Of a DNA stretch of 64,000 bases, positions 11,763 to 22,159 are shown piece by piece. The notes under the pieces were generated by a model. It saw nothing but the letters and a program-made list of their open reading frames with translations, made no database searches and was not told the DNA's origin. The stretch comes from Bombyx mori. Taxonomy: Eukaryota > Arthropoda > Insecta > Lepidoptera > Bombycidae. The stretch lies in the NCBI RefSeq assembly GCF_030269925.1, contig NC_085131.1, positions 12,509,501 through 12,573,500 on the forward strand. Direction: 5' to 3'. Positions within the stretch are counted from its first letter, which is position 1. Each line of letters starts with the position of its first letter. Made by a program: the position numbers and the translations under genes.

Positions 11763-12038
11763 ATATAACTTCGTAGTACCTCAATCGATAAAATAAAAGA
11801 CATAATCTTTTGTATAAAATGAACTTAAAACAAACAAAAGGAATCCGTCCGACGGGGGACACATCAAAGGGAAAACAAAATTGTTATTTTTATTTAATTT
11901 CGAGCATTTTCATAATTATCTACCTTTTAAACCTTCTCTGGACTTTCACAAATAATTCAAGGCCAAAATTAGCCAAATCGGTCCAGCCGTTTTCGAGTTT
12001 TAGCGAGACTAACGAACAGCAATTCATTTATATATAGA
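11763..12038 (-). mobile_element. Helitron, family C, 3' end lost
   Basis: The right end is the complement of TCTATATATAAATGAATTGC. The body matches 37341-37628, including the GTCGGACGGATTCC region that is missing from the 7872 copy. The terminal GCCGGGTCAGCTAG is absent at the left, so this copy is truncated. Confidence 0.75.
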
Positions 12039-12039
12039 A

Positions 12040-12476
12040 GATTATATTAAAATCATAACGACGAAAAAAACTGTATTAACGTTATTTAATACCAATCAGG
12101 AAAACGTAGAAGAGATAAATTACTTTTTTTTTTAAATCAAACGAAAGCGTAGAAAAGTAATGAACAGGCTTTTGAGTATGAAGTCTAAGCCTGAATAACT
12201 TAATAGTTAATCATATTTCCAGATCAAAAGAGTAGATAAAACACAGCCTCATGAATACTTTGATCAATTTGAATTCTTTATACCTACTCAAAATGTCTGT
12301 CTTTTTTGAAATTATATTTTATTTATTATTAATGTTACGATTGCTTTTATATTTCATTTTCACCGTGGACGTGATAAAACTCCTTTTTGCTTGCAGCTCG
12401 CGATGTTAAATGAAAGTTGCGTGATTTATGTACCATTTTGAAGACATCGTGCCCTAAAAGATAAGCGTTGTAACTT
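12040..12476. other. AT-rich DNA, nothing recognised
   Basis: No repeat or gene was recognised. Confidence 0.5.
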
Positions 12477-12719
12477 TATTGGTAGTAGAACTTCTTGTGA
12501 GTCCGCACGAGTAGGTACCACCGCCCTGCCTATTTCTGCCGTGAAGCTGTAACGCGTTTCGGCTTGAAAGGTTGGGCAGCCGTTGTAACTATACTGAGAC
12601 CTTAGAACTTATATCTCAGGGTGGGTGACGTATTTAAGTTGTGAATGTCTATGGGCTCCGGTAACCTCTTAACACCAGGCTTTGAGTTCGTCTACCCATC
12701 AAAGCAATAAAAAAAAAAA
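12477..12719 (+). mobile_element. Bm1 SINE, short form
   Basis: Starts at the common break (ATTGGTAGTAGAAC) and ends in AAGCAATAAAAAAAAAA. A small deletion near the tail removes the GGTGGGC motif. Confidence 0.93.
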
Positions 12720-13036
12720 TCTAAATCAGATTCATGCTAAAATAGTTGCTATACTGTTTCTCTTTCTTCCTCTCTTTTTACATACATACATACATATATT
12801 TTTTAAATCATATACGTAAACACCAATGTAATTAAATTAGCCTGAAACCGAACGTATGTACGTGTACGGAAGCAAACATCAAAACTGCTGAAAATTCAAT
12901 ATAAAATCGAAATGCACTCGACAGGATCGCTTATAAATTTGAAAAATTTTCCCATTTCAACGCTTACGCGAGAACGATGGCACCGCACGCAGGGCTGCCA
13001 GACGATGTGTTTCATTTTCATAATTAAATATTGACT

Positions 13037-13210
13037 AGAAGATGTATGGAAATGGTAGAGGTGGAAGAGGCCGACCGAAGAAGACATGGATGGAGTGTGT
13101 GAATGACCATATGAGAGAGAGAGAGAGGAGTGAGTGTTGAGATGACGGCTGATAGAAGAGAATGGAATAGAGAAATTCGCTGTACCGAGTAGTGGGATAA
13201 GATGGAGGAA
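13037..13210 (+). mobile_element. RTE-type LINE, 3' fragment
   Basis: Closest to 39783-40105 (opposite strand). It shares the 'gaagaggccgaccgaagaag' segment, ATGGAGTGTGTGAATGACC and the 'gttgagatgacggctgat' segment. A short (GA)n expansion near 13114 breaks the frame. Confidence 0.7.
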
Positions 13211-13419
13211 AAATTTGTTTCGGCATCAAGTAGCGTGTTTTCTATAGCACAGCCTTTAGGAGGATTTCTTTAGCCACGTTTAGCGACAAGGTTGCCGGTC
13301 CATGGAACGACTCGCTCCCCGAATCCTGATCCCGCAGGAGCAAGTCACCGTCATCGCCCTAGACAAGTCCTTACGGATTCATCAGATCCAATAACTCTTG
13401 CATTAGATACCTTCAACTC

Positions 13420-13690
13420 TAACACTAGGAGCACGCTTACGGATCCCGGTAACCGTTCTCGTCGAACTCGGCAAAGAGTTCGACGTGCAACCTAACCTAT
13501 GCATCAGCCCGCTGAGTTTCTCGCCGGATCTTCTCAGCGGGTCGCGATTCCAATTCGGTAGTAGATTCATTCGCGAAACAGCTGCTCTTGATTTGTTAGG
13601 TCTTCTTCGGAGGCGCTCGGGCAGCTGTTAGCAAACCCTCCTGGCTGAGCCTTGCTCGCCCACCTGTCCTGGTGAAACTGGAAAGCCCTC
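13420..13690 (-). mobile_element. LINE-like repeat K, copy 1
   Basis: Carries the complement of the K core: CACTGAGAAGATCCGGCGAG, then the AATCTACC-CCGATCGGAA region. The right part (13560-13690) matches 62515-62640 on the other strand, with 'gaggcgctcgg', 'agctgttagcaaaccc' and 'tggctgag' segments. K is common in this window. I think it is a Bombyx LINE 3' region but cannot name it. Confidence 0.6.
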
Positions 13691-13915
13691 CGGGCCTTCA
13701 GTAATAATTCAATCATAAAAAAAAGGAACGCCTCGTCGTGCAGAGAAAGGTACAAGACCAGGCGGTCGCCGATGCGGTGGACCGACCAAATCAAAACTAC
13801 AGTGGGAGGTTCCCTAAATGGGTGCAGTAGGATAGCCTCGAGTAGATAGATATGGCGGGACATCGTAAGATGCGTCAAGTCTGCCTCTTTCTCAAAATAT
13901 TTTATTTCAGGCAAA
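13691..13915 (-). repeat. Probable continuation of repeat K
   Basis: More GC-rich than its surroundings and continuous with K. A 115-aa open frame crosses it (13567-13914, minus strand) but shows no motif that I recognise. Confidence 0.35.
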
Positions 13916-13919
13916 TTTT

Positions 13920-14355
13920 TTTTATTAATTGTCGATCGAATCGAGAATATTTACACTGAATATCAATGGTGGTATGAAGGAGTACGCATTTCGCTACTAT
14001 TGTTATTTCTGCACCTAAAGATTCGCAGAGCACGATATTACATTATTACAATAAAATACTTTTTATTTTGTGTAGCGTGTGTCCTTTTTGTAATGTTCTT
14101 ATCGGCTATTTCTGTACGTTTTATTTCGCTCGAGATATCGGGTGAATTTTCCAAGTACGAATCCCTGGATAAGTACATTGAGATGTTCTAGATCCTGTGA
14201 GGTACGTGAACGGTTTCCGCTAAAACCTCAGATAGAGGTCTAAGCATATCTGTGCCGCGGAAGATGCAAACGTAAATCTCCGGGAAAAGAAGATTTGAAG
14301 AATTGTATAAATTTTCCAGTTTAAAATCAAGGCTATTTGTATGTATTGATCTATA
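13920..14355. other. Unassigned sequence
   Basis: No repeat or gene was recognised left of the Helitron nest. Confidence 0.45.
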
Positions 14356-14442
14356 CTAGAGGTCCCGCAGTAGTCGAAATTCGACTATAGTTAATTGGAA
14401 TTGTAAGTTTGTACACTATTAAGATTGTATTTTATACTTCTA

Positions 14443-15684
14443 CTAGCTGACCCGGCAAACGTTGTGTTGCCTTAAATAAGATTTCTAGGGAAATTCTACT
14501 GTAGAAAAAAAAACCTCATTTAACCACATAATACCTCATTATAAACAAAAAAAATATATCCAAAAAGTTAAAATAAAAAATAAATGTTTGGGGTGGACAA
14601 CCCTTTTCACTTAGGGGTATGAAAAATAGATAGTAGCCGATTATCAGACCTACTGAACATACTATTGATACCCAAATAAAACCAAAAAAACATGGCTGAA
14701 AAATGTATAGTATTGTATAGCTCTCAAATATATTAAGTGTATAATCTATGATGTATAGTGAGTAAGACAGGAGACCGGCTTCGTCCTCATCCCTACTACG
14801 TGATCTTTGCTGGATGAGTGGTGACATCTGGCGGGGATAGCTGATCGATTGATAGTTGATCAGTAGTCGACCGGCGAGGGCGGGAGATCAAATTCAATTT
14901 AAAAAAAATCATAATTAAAGGAACTTGAAATGATAAACTCTGAATAAGAATTTATCGTACTACAATTATAATATTTGATTGCCATCTTGCAACCTTATTG
15001 CGGATCTGTGCATAGAATAAAAAATATATTAATCGGGATGGAAAAATAGGGGTTGATCGTATAAGAGTGAAAATTGAGAGTAATATGATTTTTTTTATTT
15101 TAAGTCATGACATATAAAATAAAAATCTTGCCAAAAAAATTAAAGTTTATAATTAACAAAAAAAAAATTGGGGTTGATCATAGAGGGATGAAAAATTGAG
15201 AGTAACATCAGATTTTTTATTTTAATTTATGACAAAATAAAAATGAAAATCATGCCAAAAAAAATTAAAGTTTATAATAAAAAAATAAAAAATAGGGGTT
15301 GATCGTAGAGGGGTGAAAATTTCAGAGTAATATTATTTTTTTATTTTACGTCATGACAAAATAAAAACAAAATTCTTGCAAAAAATTTTAAAGTTTTTAA
15401 TTAGCAAATAAAAAATAAGGGTTGATCGTAGAGGGGTGAAAATTTAGGGTTGTATGTATTTTTGTATGTTGTATCATAAAAAAATAAAAACAAAAATTTT
15501 TGCCTAAAAAATAACAAATAAAATTTAGGGGTGGACTACCCCTAACATTTAGGGGGATGAAAAATAGATGTTGGCCGATTCTCATAGATACCGGATAAGC
15601 ACAAAAAATTTCATCAAAATCGGTCAAGCCGTTTCGGAGGAGTATGGCAACGAAAACTGTGACACGAGAATTTTATATATTAGA
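14443..15684 (-). mobile_element. Helitron, family B, inside family A
   Basis: On the minus strand it starts TCTAATATATAAAATTCTCG and ends GCCGGGTCAGCTAG. It is inserted between A and T of the host Helitron with no duplication: the flanks 'acttcta' and 'taatcac' rejoin to the intact sequence seen at 49621-49634. It carries two GGGGTGGAC...TAGGGG blocks (about 14580 and 15530) around a tandem array. No Rep/helicase coding sequence was seen. Confidence 0.88.
15049..15540 (-). repeat. ~123-bp tandem repeat inside the Helitron, 4 units
   Basis: A GGGGTTGATC landmark recurs at 15049, 15170, 15295 and about 15418 (spacings 121, 125 and 123). Each is followed by a 'gggtgaaaatt'-like stretch, a T-rich run, then 'atgacaaaataaaaa' and a 'taaagttt' motif. 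Confidence 0.85.
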
Positions 15685-16074
15685 TAATCACAAATTTCGC
15701 CAAGACTACACTATAAAAAATATTAACAAAGACAAAAAATATTAAATATATTCTCAATTTGCAACAGCCGCCAAGAACAAAAGTTTGACAATAAATAGTA
15801 TGCATGCGTGTGTGCGTCAAATACGGTATATCGTGTGTGTATTTTTTTCTTTATTAATTTAATGTATCTTTTATGCATTATTTTAAAAAAATATTAGCAT
15901 TGTGCACTTCTTCTCTATATTCTCTATAAGTGTGCAAAATTTCATACTCCTCCGTCCGCGCAATTTTCGTAAAAAGGGATACAAAGTTTTTGCTTCACGT
16001 ATTAATATATAGATAATATAGCTTTTTTTGCTAAGATGTTGAAATGAGATAAGATGTATTTTATTGTATAGCAG

Positions 16075-16506
16075 CTGTGCCGATCTTCAAACCTAACGCA
16101 TGACTGCTTCCCGGTAAAAATAGGCAGGGTGGTGGTACCTATCCGTGAGGGCTCACAAAAAGCCCTACCACCAGTAATTACGCAAATTTTAATTTTTACA
16201 GGGTGTGACTTTTATTACACGATGCTATTCCTTCACCGTGGAAGTCAATCGTGAACGTTTGACAGTTTTTTTTTGTTTTGTTTTTATTGCCCTTGTAGGC
16301 AAACGAGCATACGGCCCACCTGATGGTGAGTGGTTACCGTTGCCCACGGACTTCAGCAATGCCAGGGGCAGAGCCAAGCCGCTGCCTACCGTAACACGTA
16401 TTTCATTAGAAAAATAGTTACCCGCCTGTGGGATTCGACGACCGGCACAGTCGCGTCACTTGATACGAATGCACCGGGCGTCTTATCTTTTAGGCCGCGA
16501 CGACTT
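16075..16506 (-). mobile_element. Bm1 SINE interrupted by a LINE tail
   Basis: Bm1 body from the CAGCTGTGCC section to the complete tRNA-like head (right end GGCCGCGACGAC). It is split at about 16266 by a 126-bp LINE 3' end. Its own tail (left side) is missing. Confidence 0.88.
16266..16391 (-). mobile_element. Jockey/CR1-like LINE, terminal ~105 nt, inside Bm1
   Basis: PolyT, ATTGCCCTTGTAGGCA, then the 3' UTR complement up to GCCGCTGCCTACCG, where it stops. Bm1 resumes with CGTATTTCATTAGAAAAA. The same end point recurs at 40582 and 55178. Confidence 0.85.
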
Positions 16507-16626
16507 CAGGACACAAGATTACGTCATTAAAAATAGATATGATTTTGCGGCAAGGACTTATCTAAGATACGGACTGGAGAACTATACACAATAAATTAAT
16601 AACTATAATTCTATACTATCTATAAT

Positions 16627-17058
16627 TCTATACTAATATTATAAAGAGGAAAGATTTGTTTGTTTGTATTGAATAGGCTCCGAAACTACTAAACCGATTT
16701 GAAAAATTATTTCACTGTTTGGAAGCTACACTATTTCCGAGTGACATAGGCGATAATCTTTTTTGAAAAAAATTAGGGATCCTTACTAAAACTCCAATAA
16801 TGTAACCTAAGGTGTAAAAAAATTACGTAAAATATTCGTTATATCGCGTACCCCACGAAAACTGTTGATGATAGAATAAAATAATGTACTACGACTTTGT
16901 AGAACACATTATTATTTACAAAAAGTGTTGCGACAGCATATTTCTAAATCTTATAGTTATGCCGCAATAAGTGTTCTGTTATTTAACAAAATAAAACATC
17001 GTCAGATATCGTTGAAATTTTTGTTAAAGACCCGAGCGGAGTCGGAGCGGGCCCCTTG
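16627..17058 (+). mobile_element. Possible Helitron, family D, old
   Basis: The first 60 bp (TCTATACTAATATTATAAAG onward) match 44634-44845 closely. The rest is diverged. The right end is tentatively at GGGCCCCTTGTAG, a weak form of the usual C-TAG end. Confidence 0.5.
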
Positions 17059-17164
17059 TAGTTTATATTCTGGTACGTATAAAAGTTTAAGACATAGAAC
17101 ACAAAGACGAGACGAGAGCGCTCGTGTGCTGTTTCTATTCGAAGTTGAACTTCTTTTTTTTTCT

Positions 17165-17425
17165 TACCTATTCTGATATTCTTGAGAGGCTATATCAGTG
17201 TTACCCTAGGGTGTAGGTGAGTTCTGGAGGCTCAAGCCGGAGGTGTTGCTAACACTGGCCCTAGCAAGAGCAGTGCTTCTCAGTATCTACCACCGGATCG
17301 GAAACGCGAACCACTGAGAAGATCCGGCGAGAAACTCAGTGGGCTGTGTCTGTGGGTTCATTTACTCGCTGAGTCCTTCGTCGCAAGCAACGGGTTCCAC
17401 AATAACGATGACCGGTATACGATTC
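17165..17425 (+). mobile_element. LINE-like repeat K, copy 2
   Basis: Contains, in order, TTGAGAGGCTAT, CACCCTAGGG, CTAGCAAGAGCAGTGCTTC, CTACCACCGGATCGGAAACG and CACTGAGAAGATCCGGCGAG, ending in the 'gcaagcaacggg' section. Confidence 0.65.
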
Positions 17426-17499
17426 TAGATAAAGAATTTGCTTTTTATATTATTGACGTGAAATCTGTTCCTCGTAAAATCTAATATTTAAAAAAAAAG

Positions 17500-17640
17500 A
17501 CATGCCCGCTGAGTCTCTTGCTAGTTCTTCTCAGGACGGAGGCTAATTCTTGTGAATTGGCGGTAGTTCTTTTTGACGTTCAACAAGCATATACTTTCAT
17601 TTATGTTGAATAAAAAATTTTTGATTTTGATTTTGATTAA
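17500..17640 (+). mobile_element. LINE-like 3' tail, TTTTGATT repeats
   Basis: A 'ttcttctcaggacggaggct' segment, GTGAATTGGCGGTAG, then 'gacgttcaacaagcatat' and a TTTTGATTTTGATT tail. Its sister copy is at 61499-61612. It is related in layout to the CAAATTC-tail family. Confidence 0.6.
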
Positions 17641-18599
17641 TTTAAGTATCGGAGTGTACTCGCTTGCAATTAAAAATATTATGATTTGAATTGAGATAAA
17701 AACTAACCTTTAATATTGGGTGCCCGAATGGCATGAGACTAGGGTTCTGGTGAAAATATTAGATAAAATTCACTGTTTAATGTATATTCGGACATCAAAA
17801 AAGGCGTCACAAAGCTAATTACAAACACAAGAAAATGATGACAAAATGACCACGCACGTCAGTTCTGATATCGACTGGGGACGCGTACTTGCCACTTAAA
17901 AGTCTGGCACTACTGACCACAGAGTAATTTAATAGTTACTACGTAACAGATGCGACAGCTCTTTTTCACCTAGTCAAATTTGATGTTTTGAAAGAACGTG
18001 CTCATCACCTATTATTAGCAGAATATTAGATGGTTAACTTAATGCATTTATTTATGACTATGACTATTTATTTATTTGATATATTAATTTACAGATTTTA
18101 TATTTTTAAAGGCTTATTTTCTCAAGTGCTTTCATTAACATTTGTAGTACAGATTTCTCCTTGCTGTCGCGTTTTACTATTTGATATATAGTATTTACAC
18201 CAATTGATTATACCATACAAGTATTATAATTAGTGAGATTTTTAATAAAAGAAAATAGTTTAAAAAATGTCTACAGATGTAAGTAAGATTCATAAAAGAT
18301 TGTAAGATTCATAAAAAAATCCTCCTGGATTTATCTGAATTAAGAAGATCAAAAAATGTCATATTAATACCATAGGTACTATAATATAATACAAAGCTAT
18401 TTTTTAATTCTTATGTTGTTCACTTGGTCAATACCGTGTGACATGTTTGAACCACTGACCCCTTCAAAGATAAGGCACAACATAATATAATAACATAAAA
18501 TAACAATTTTATCAAATTAAAGTAGCTAAAGTATATTTATAATACAATTAAATCTAATATTATGGTTTTACCTAACTTTTTCAATCTCTTATCAGAGTA
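17641..18599. other. AT-rich DNA, nothing recognised
   Basis: Almost 1 kb with no recognised repeat or gene. Confidence 0.5.
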
Positions 18600-18693
18600 A
18601 GAGGGGGCGCATCTACATTGTAAAGTCATCAGTTCCGATAACCACTACACTATGTGGGCTGTGATCTCTTCTGCCCATCTAGAGAAATAACAA
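18600..18693 (+). mobile_element. Bm1 tail remnant, degenerate
   Basis: A 'ggcgcatctacattgtaa' segment, then 'gataaccactacacta', GTGGGCTGTGATC and GCCCATCTAGAGAAATAA follow the order of a Bm1 tail. Confidence 0.6.
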
Positions 18694-18814
18694 AAATTAT
18701 AATTTAAAAAAGCTTGCATGACTGCTTTAATAGAATAACGAAAGAGCGTTTTCTTTTTTCGTAATATCTAGGGATTTACGTATTTTGTAAAATCAGTACT
18801 TAATATTCTGCTCT

Positions 18815-18968
18815 TTTTATGAGTCATAGGCGTAAGTAATACGTATCGGTTTGAGGGGTGTGGCAGCCGTTGTACGTAAAAACCTTAGAGCTCTTGTCTC
18901 AAGACCAGTGGCGGTATTAAATTTGTTGATGTCTATGGGCTCGGGTAACTACTTAACACCAGCTCGGT
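18815..18968 (+). mobile_element. Bm1 SINE, degenerate
   Basis: A 'taatacgtatcggtttgagg' segment, GGCAGCCGTTGTA, GATGTCTATGGGCTC and TAACTACTTAACACCAG are diverged Bm1 body segments. Confidence 0.75.
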
Positions 18969-18999
18969 AGTAATTCATAGACATAGCCCTAAAGATTAG

Positions 19000-19240
19000 C
19001 CAGCTGAAGTGGCAATGGGCCGGACATAATTATGTGTCGCAGAGCCGATGGCCGATGGAGCAGATGCGTTCTGGACTGGAGACCGCGTACCGGTAAGCGC
19101 AGCGTTGGGCGTCGCCCTGCCCGGTGGATAGATGACTTGCGGCTATATGCTGGGAAAGATTGGATGCGGTAGGTGGAGGATCGTTCATTGTGGCGAACTA
19201 TGGGAGAGGCCTACATCTAGCAGTGGAAAGATACAGGCTG
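19000..19240 (+). mobile_element. RTE-type LINE, 3' end with GAT tail
   Basis: Reading the sense strand with frame shifts gives the familiar C-terminal sense: L-K-W-Q-W-A-G-H, C-R-R-A-D-G-R-W, D-W-R-P-R-T-G-K-R, and R-W-I-D-D-L. It ends GCAGTGGAAAGATACAGG plus TGATGATGATGG. The frame is broken. Confidence 0.75.
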
Positions 19241-19329
19241 ATGATGATGGTAACCGCGTACCGAAAGACGTAGTGTGGGTAGGCCTCCCACAAGATAGAC
19301 CGACGACCTACTAAGGTTCGCGGGGATCC

Positions 19330-19430
19330 GCTGGATGCAAGCAGTTCAAGACCGATCGTTGGAGGCTTGAGGGAAGCCTATGTCCAGCAATGGACGTCTA
19401 TGGACTGATAGAATAGAATAGAATCTAACC
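19330..19430 (+). mobile_element. Second RTE-type LINE terminal fragment
   Basis: A 'cttgagggaagcctatg' segment, CCAGCAATGGACGTCTATGG, CTGATAGAATAGAATAGAA: a near repeat of the preceding fragment's end with a different simple tail. Confidence 0.65.
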
Positions 19431-19439
19431 AATAAAAAA

Positions 19440-19740
19440 ATGGGGTCCATTTTAAAAAGCGGTGTAACTAGTGAATAATTATCTGGCAGCGACTCCACAA
19501 TTGAGCTCGACGAGAAACAATTGTCTTTAAAATACGTTTAAACATTCAAAAGATAATATTTTAAGCTGGTAAAATTTTCATATAATACAAGAGCTTAAAA
19601 CTGAATACCGGTAATTTTGGGGTAATCAGTTAATGGAGCCGTCGAATTGTTTCATATTTTATTTGAAACAAACTTTAATGGTTCCGGATAAAATAGTCGT
19701 ATGTCACAAGAGGTTTTAAGTTCGGGTATAAGAATCCCTT
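19440..19740. other. AT-rich DNA, nothing recognised
   Basis: No repeat or gene was recognised. Confidence 0.5.
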
Positions 19741-20080
19741 TTTTTTATTCCTACCTATGCTGATAGCCTTGAGAGGCTATTTCAGCTTCACCCTAACGTG
19801 TGTTGGTGAACTCGCGGGGCTCAGACCAGAGTGTTGCTAAAACTGACCCTAGCAAAAGCAGTGCTTCGCAGGATCTACCCAGCAGATCGGAAACGCGACC
19901 CACTGAGAAGATCCGGCGGAAACTCATTGGGCTGTGTTTATGGGTTAAATCGCTCGTCGAGCCCTTCGTCACAAGCAACGGCTTCGACGAGGACGGTGAC
20001 CGGTGCTTGTGGTGCCTAAAAGCACCATTAATGGATCGGGAAGATCCGTAATGACGTGCTTGGGGTAACGTCGACTGTTT
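19740..20080 (+). mobile_element. LINE-like repeat K, copy 3 (longest)
   Basis: Begins after a T-run with 'tcctacctatgctgatagcc' and includes the whole core (19850-19940). It continues with AGCCCTTCGTCACAAGCAAC and a 'gaggacggtgaccggtgctt' segment, then GATCGGGAAGATCCGTAATG. Open frames on both strands (up to 145 aa, minus, 19793-20230) overlap the core and have no known motif, so I do not call them genes. Confidence 0.65.
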
Positions 20081-20347
20081 ACCATTCGGTCTACAGGATC
20101 GGGTATGATGAAAGAATGCCGCTATCCAGTAGTACAACCAATGACCAAAGGGCTTCGGAGGTCTAAACGTGGCATGGTATTTCCATGTGTTACGAAAATT
20201 GCTTTTCGCGCCTTCTTCTTCGCCTAACATTGGGATATAGCCTCTTTGTGTTCATAGGAATTTCGCAGATTTTTCTGGGAAAAATGAACTTTTCGATTGC
20301 GCTTAGTGAGAAACAAATACAAAAACTGCACCCCGTAACATGATTAA

Positions 20348-20520
20348 TGAGTTTTTTTTCAAATTCAAATTCAAATTCAAAATCATTTATTTCAACTTGG
20401 ATGTCATCAAAAACACACTTGTTGAATGTCAAAATGTAAAAGAAAATGTTAACTCTACCACCGGTTCCAAAAAAAAGCCACAGTCCTGAGAAGAACCGGC
20501 GAAACAAACTCAGCGGGCTT
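20348..20520 (-). mobile_element. LINE-like 3' end with CAAATT repeat tail, copy 1
   Basis: CAAATTCAAATTCAAATTC, then 'atcatttatttcaacttgg', 'cacacttgttgaatgtcaaa', 'ttaactctaccaccggttcc', ending 'ggcgaaacaaactcagcggg'. Homologous to 29958-30118 and 44556-44935. Confidence 0.75.
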
Positions 20521-20622
20521 TTTTTTTTTGTATTTTCTCAACTATTTTCTTTTTTTTTTTTTTTCGTTCGAAATATAGTCTAATAAGTAACACGCAAATC
20601 TTTCGGCCTCTTTCGGATTAGG

Positions 20623-20909
20623 CCCACCACCGGAGTAGAGTTCATCCATACTACCTGGAGCCACTGCGTTCATCCACAATGTGCTTCCAGAGATCTTTTT
20701 TGCCACGTACCATCCGGCTTTGGAATGAGCTCCTCTCCACGGTGTTTCCCGAGCACTATTACATATCCTTCTTCAAACGAGGCTTGTAAAGAGTATGTAA
20801 CGATAGGCAGCGGCTTGGCTCTGTCCCTGGCATTGCTGAAGTCCGTAGGCGACGGTAACCACTCACCATCAGGTGGGCCGCATGATAGTCTCGAATGTAA
20901 AAAAAAAGA
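20623..20909 (+). mobile_element. Jockey/CR1-like LINE, 3' fragment
   Basis: Starts at CCACCACCGGAGTAGAG and is colinear with 41773-42060. It ends with a 'gtgggccgcatgatagtc' segment and an A-run. Confidence 0.85.
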
Positions 20910-20944
20910 TGTATAAATAGACTAGAGGCTAGACTATTGGCGTG

Positions 20945-21000
20945 TATTATGGTCCCACACGGGTAGGTACTACCATTCGGCGTGATCCTGCCACGAAGTG
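20945..21000 (+). mobile_element. Bm1 fragment, degenerate
   Basis: CCCACACGGGTAGGTACTACCA and CTGCCACGAAG are a 55-bp piece of the Bm1 body. Confidence 0.55.
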
Positions 21001-21139
21001 TGTCAGTCATGATACAATACAATTCATATTTCGACCACATGTTAACATTAAATACACCGCCAGCTAATTTTACCGTTCACGAAGCAAAAACTAAACAGAT
21101 GTCATCGAAAATTGAAATCTATTATAACTTGAATTTGAA

Positions 21140-21585
21140 GTCGTCGTGGCCTAAAGGATAAGACGTCCGGTGCATTCGTATCTAGCGATGCACCGGTGTT
21201 CGAATCACGCAGACGGGTACCAATTTTTCTAATGAAATACGTACTTAACAAATGTTCACAATTGACTTCCACGGTGAAGGAATAACATCGTGTAATAAAA
21301 ATCAAACCCGCAAAATTATAATTTGCGTAATTACTGGTGGTAGGACCTCTTGTGAGTCCGCACGGGTAGGTACCACCGCCGCGCCTATTTCTGCTGTGAA
21401 GCAGTAATGCGTTTCGGTTTGAAGGGTGGGGCAGCCGTTGTAACTATACTGAGACCCTAAAACTTATATCTCAAGGTGTGTGGCGCATTTACGCTGTAGA
21501 TGTCTATGGGCTCCAGTAACCACTTAACACCAGGTGGGCTGTGAGCTCGTCCACACATCTAAGCAATAAAAAAAAAAAAAAAAAA
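21140..21585 (+). mobile_element. Bm1 SINE, full length, best preserved
   Basis: Complete tRNA-like head, middle, body and a pure 18-bp A-tail. This copy is the reference for the truncation comparisons. The only obvious blemish in the promoter boxes is an AATCAC at the end of the B box. Confidence 0.97.
21147..21206 (+). promoter_or_regulatory. Internal Pol III promoter of Bm1 (A and B boxes)
   Basis: TGGCCTAAAGG at 21147-21157 fits the A box and GGTGTTCGAATC at about 21195-21206 fits the B box, with a spacing typical of tRNA-derived SINEs. Whether it is transcribed cannot be judged from sequence. Confidence 0.75.
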
Positions 21586-21589
21586 CTTA

Positions 21590-21905
21590 TTTCCGACGAT
21601 AAATGGTCAAAAAACCTATTTAAATTCTGAATAAAAACTGCAAACTATATAAAACTACTATAGTATTGGGTCATGCGAAACTAATAATTTAGTTGGAATG
21701 GCAATTATCCGAGTGTTGAGGGCGCGAAGCGGGTAGCTGCGGAAGGTAACTTTAATTATTATGATTTACGATGCAAACATGGCTTGCGAATCACGATATT
21801 GCTTCTCGTTAAGGTAATATAAAGGCTGTATCTGTAAAATTTAGTATTCATACATGTTCTTTTTAGTGACAGTTAATTCGTGATTATCAACTGTAGATAA
21901 GGATC
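21590..21905. other. AT-rich DNA, nothing recognised
   Basis: No repeat or gene was recognised. Confidence 0.5.
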
Positions 21906-21909
21906 ACAC

Positions 21910-22156
21910 CATTCAAGTCGTCCAGAGTACCACGTAATACTTTGCCCAAATCGAAATTAGCAGAGAGCTTGTGTCCCAAAGTGCCGGTTCCCACGGTCGA
22001 CGGGCCGGGGCCCGCCTTGATGGTGCCACGCTGCACCTTCTCCCAGAGCGATCGGGGGAATACAGTCTACCATCACCAGCGGAACTCACGATAATGGACA
22101 ATAGATACCACATCACGGGAAAACAGCAATGTCCTGATGAGTGTTAAAAAAAAAGA
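21910..22156 (+). mobile_element. Possible GC-rich retroposon 3' end
   Basis: An unusually GC-rich block in AT-rich surroundings (for example GGTCGACGGGCCGGGGCCCG) ends in an A-run at about 22147-22155. The composition and tail resemble the LINE-tail insertions at 27738 and 42253. No duplicate of the target was found. Confidence 0.4.
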
Positions 22157-22159
22157 TGT

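Larger units (their letters stand above)
14356..16013 (-). mobile_element. Helitron, family A, split by a second Helitron
   Basis: On the minus strand it starts TCTATATATTAATACGTG (right end) and ends GACCTCTAG (left end). About 10 bp inside the 3' end is the palindrome TAGTCGAAATTCGACTA, as expected for the Helitron terminal hairpin. The outer element is about 416 bp once the 14443-15684 insertion is removed. It has A before and T after, with no duplication. It is non-autonomous. Confidence 0.88.

Noticed and set aside
13567..13914. 115-aa minus-strand open frame
   Set aside because: No recognisable domain. It overlaps repeat K, and such frames occur by chance in GC-richer repeats.
19793..20230. 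145-aa minus-strand open frame
   Set aside because: It is antisense to the repeated K core and is not preserved in the other K copies.
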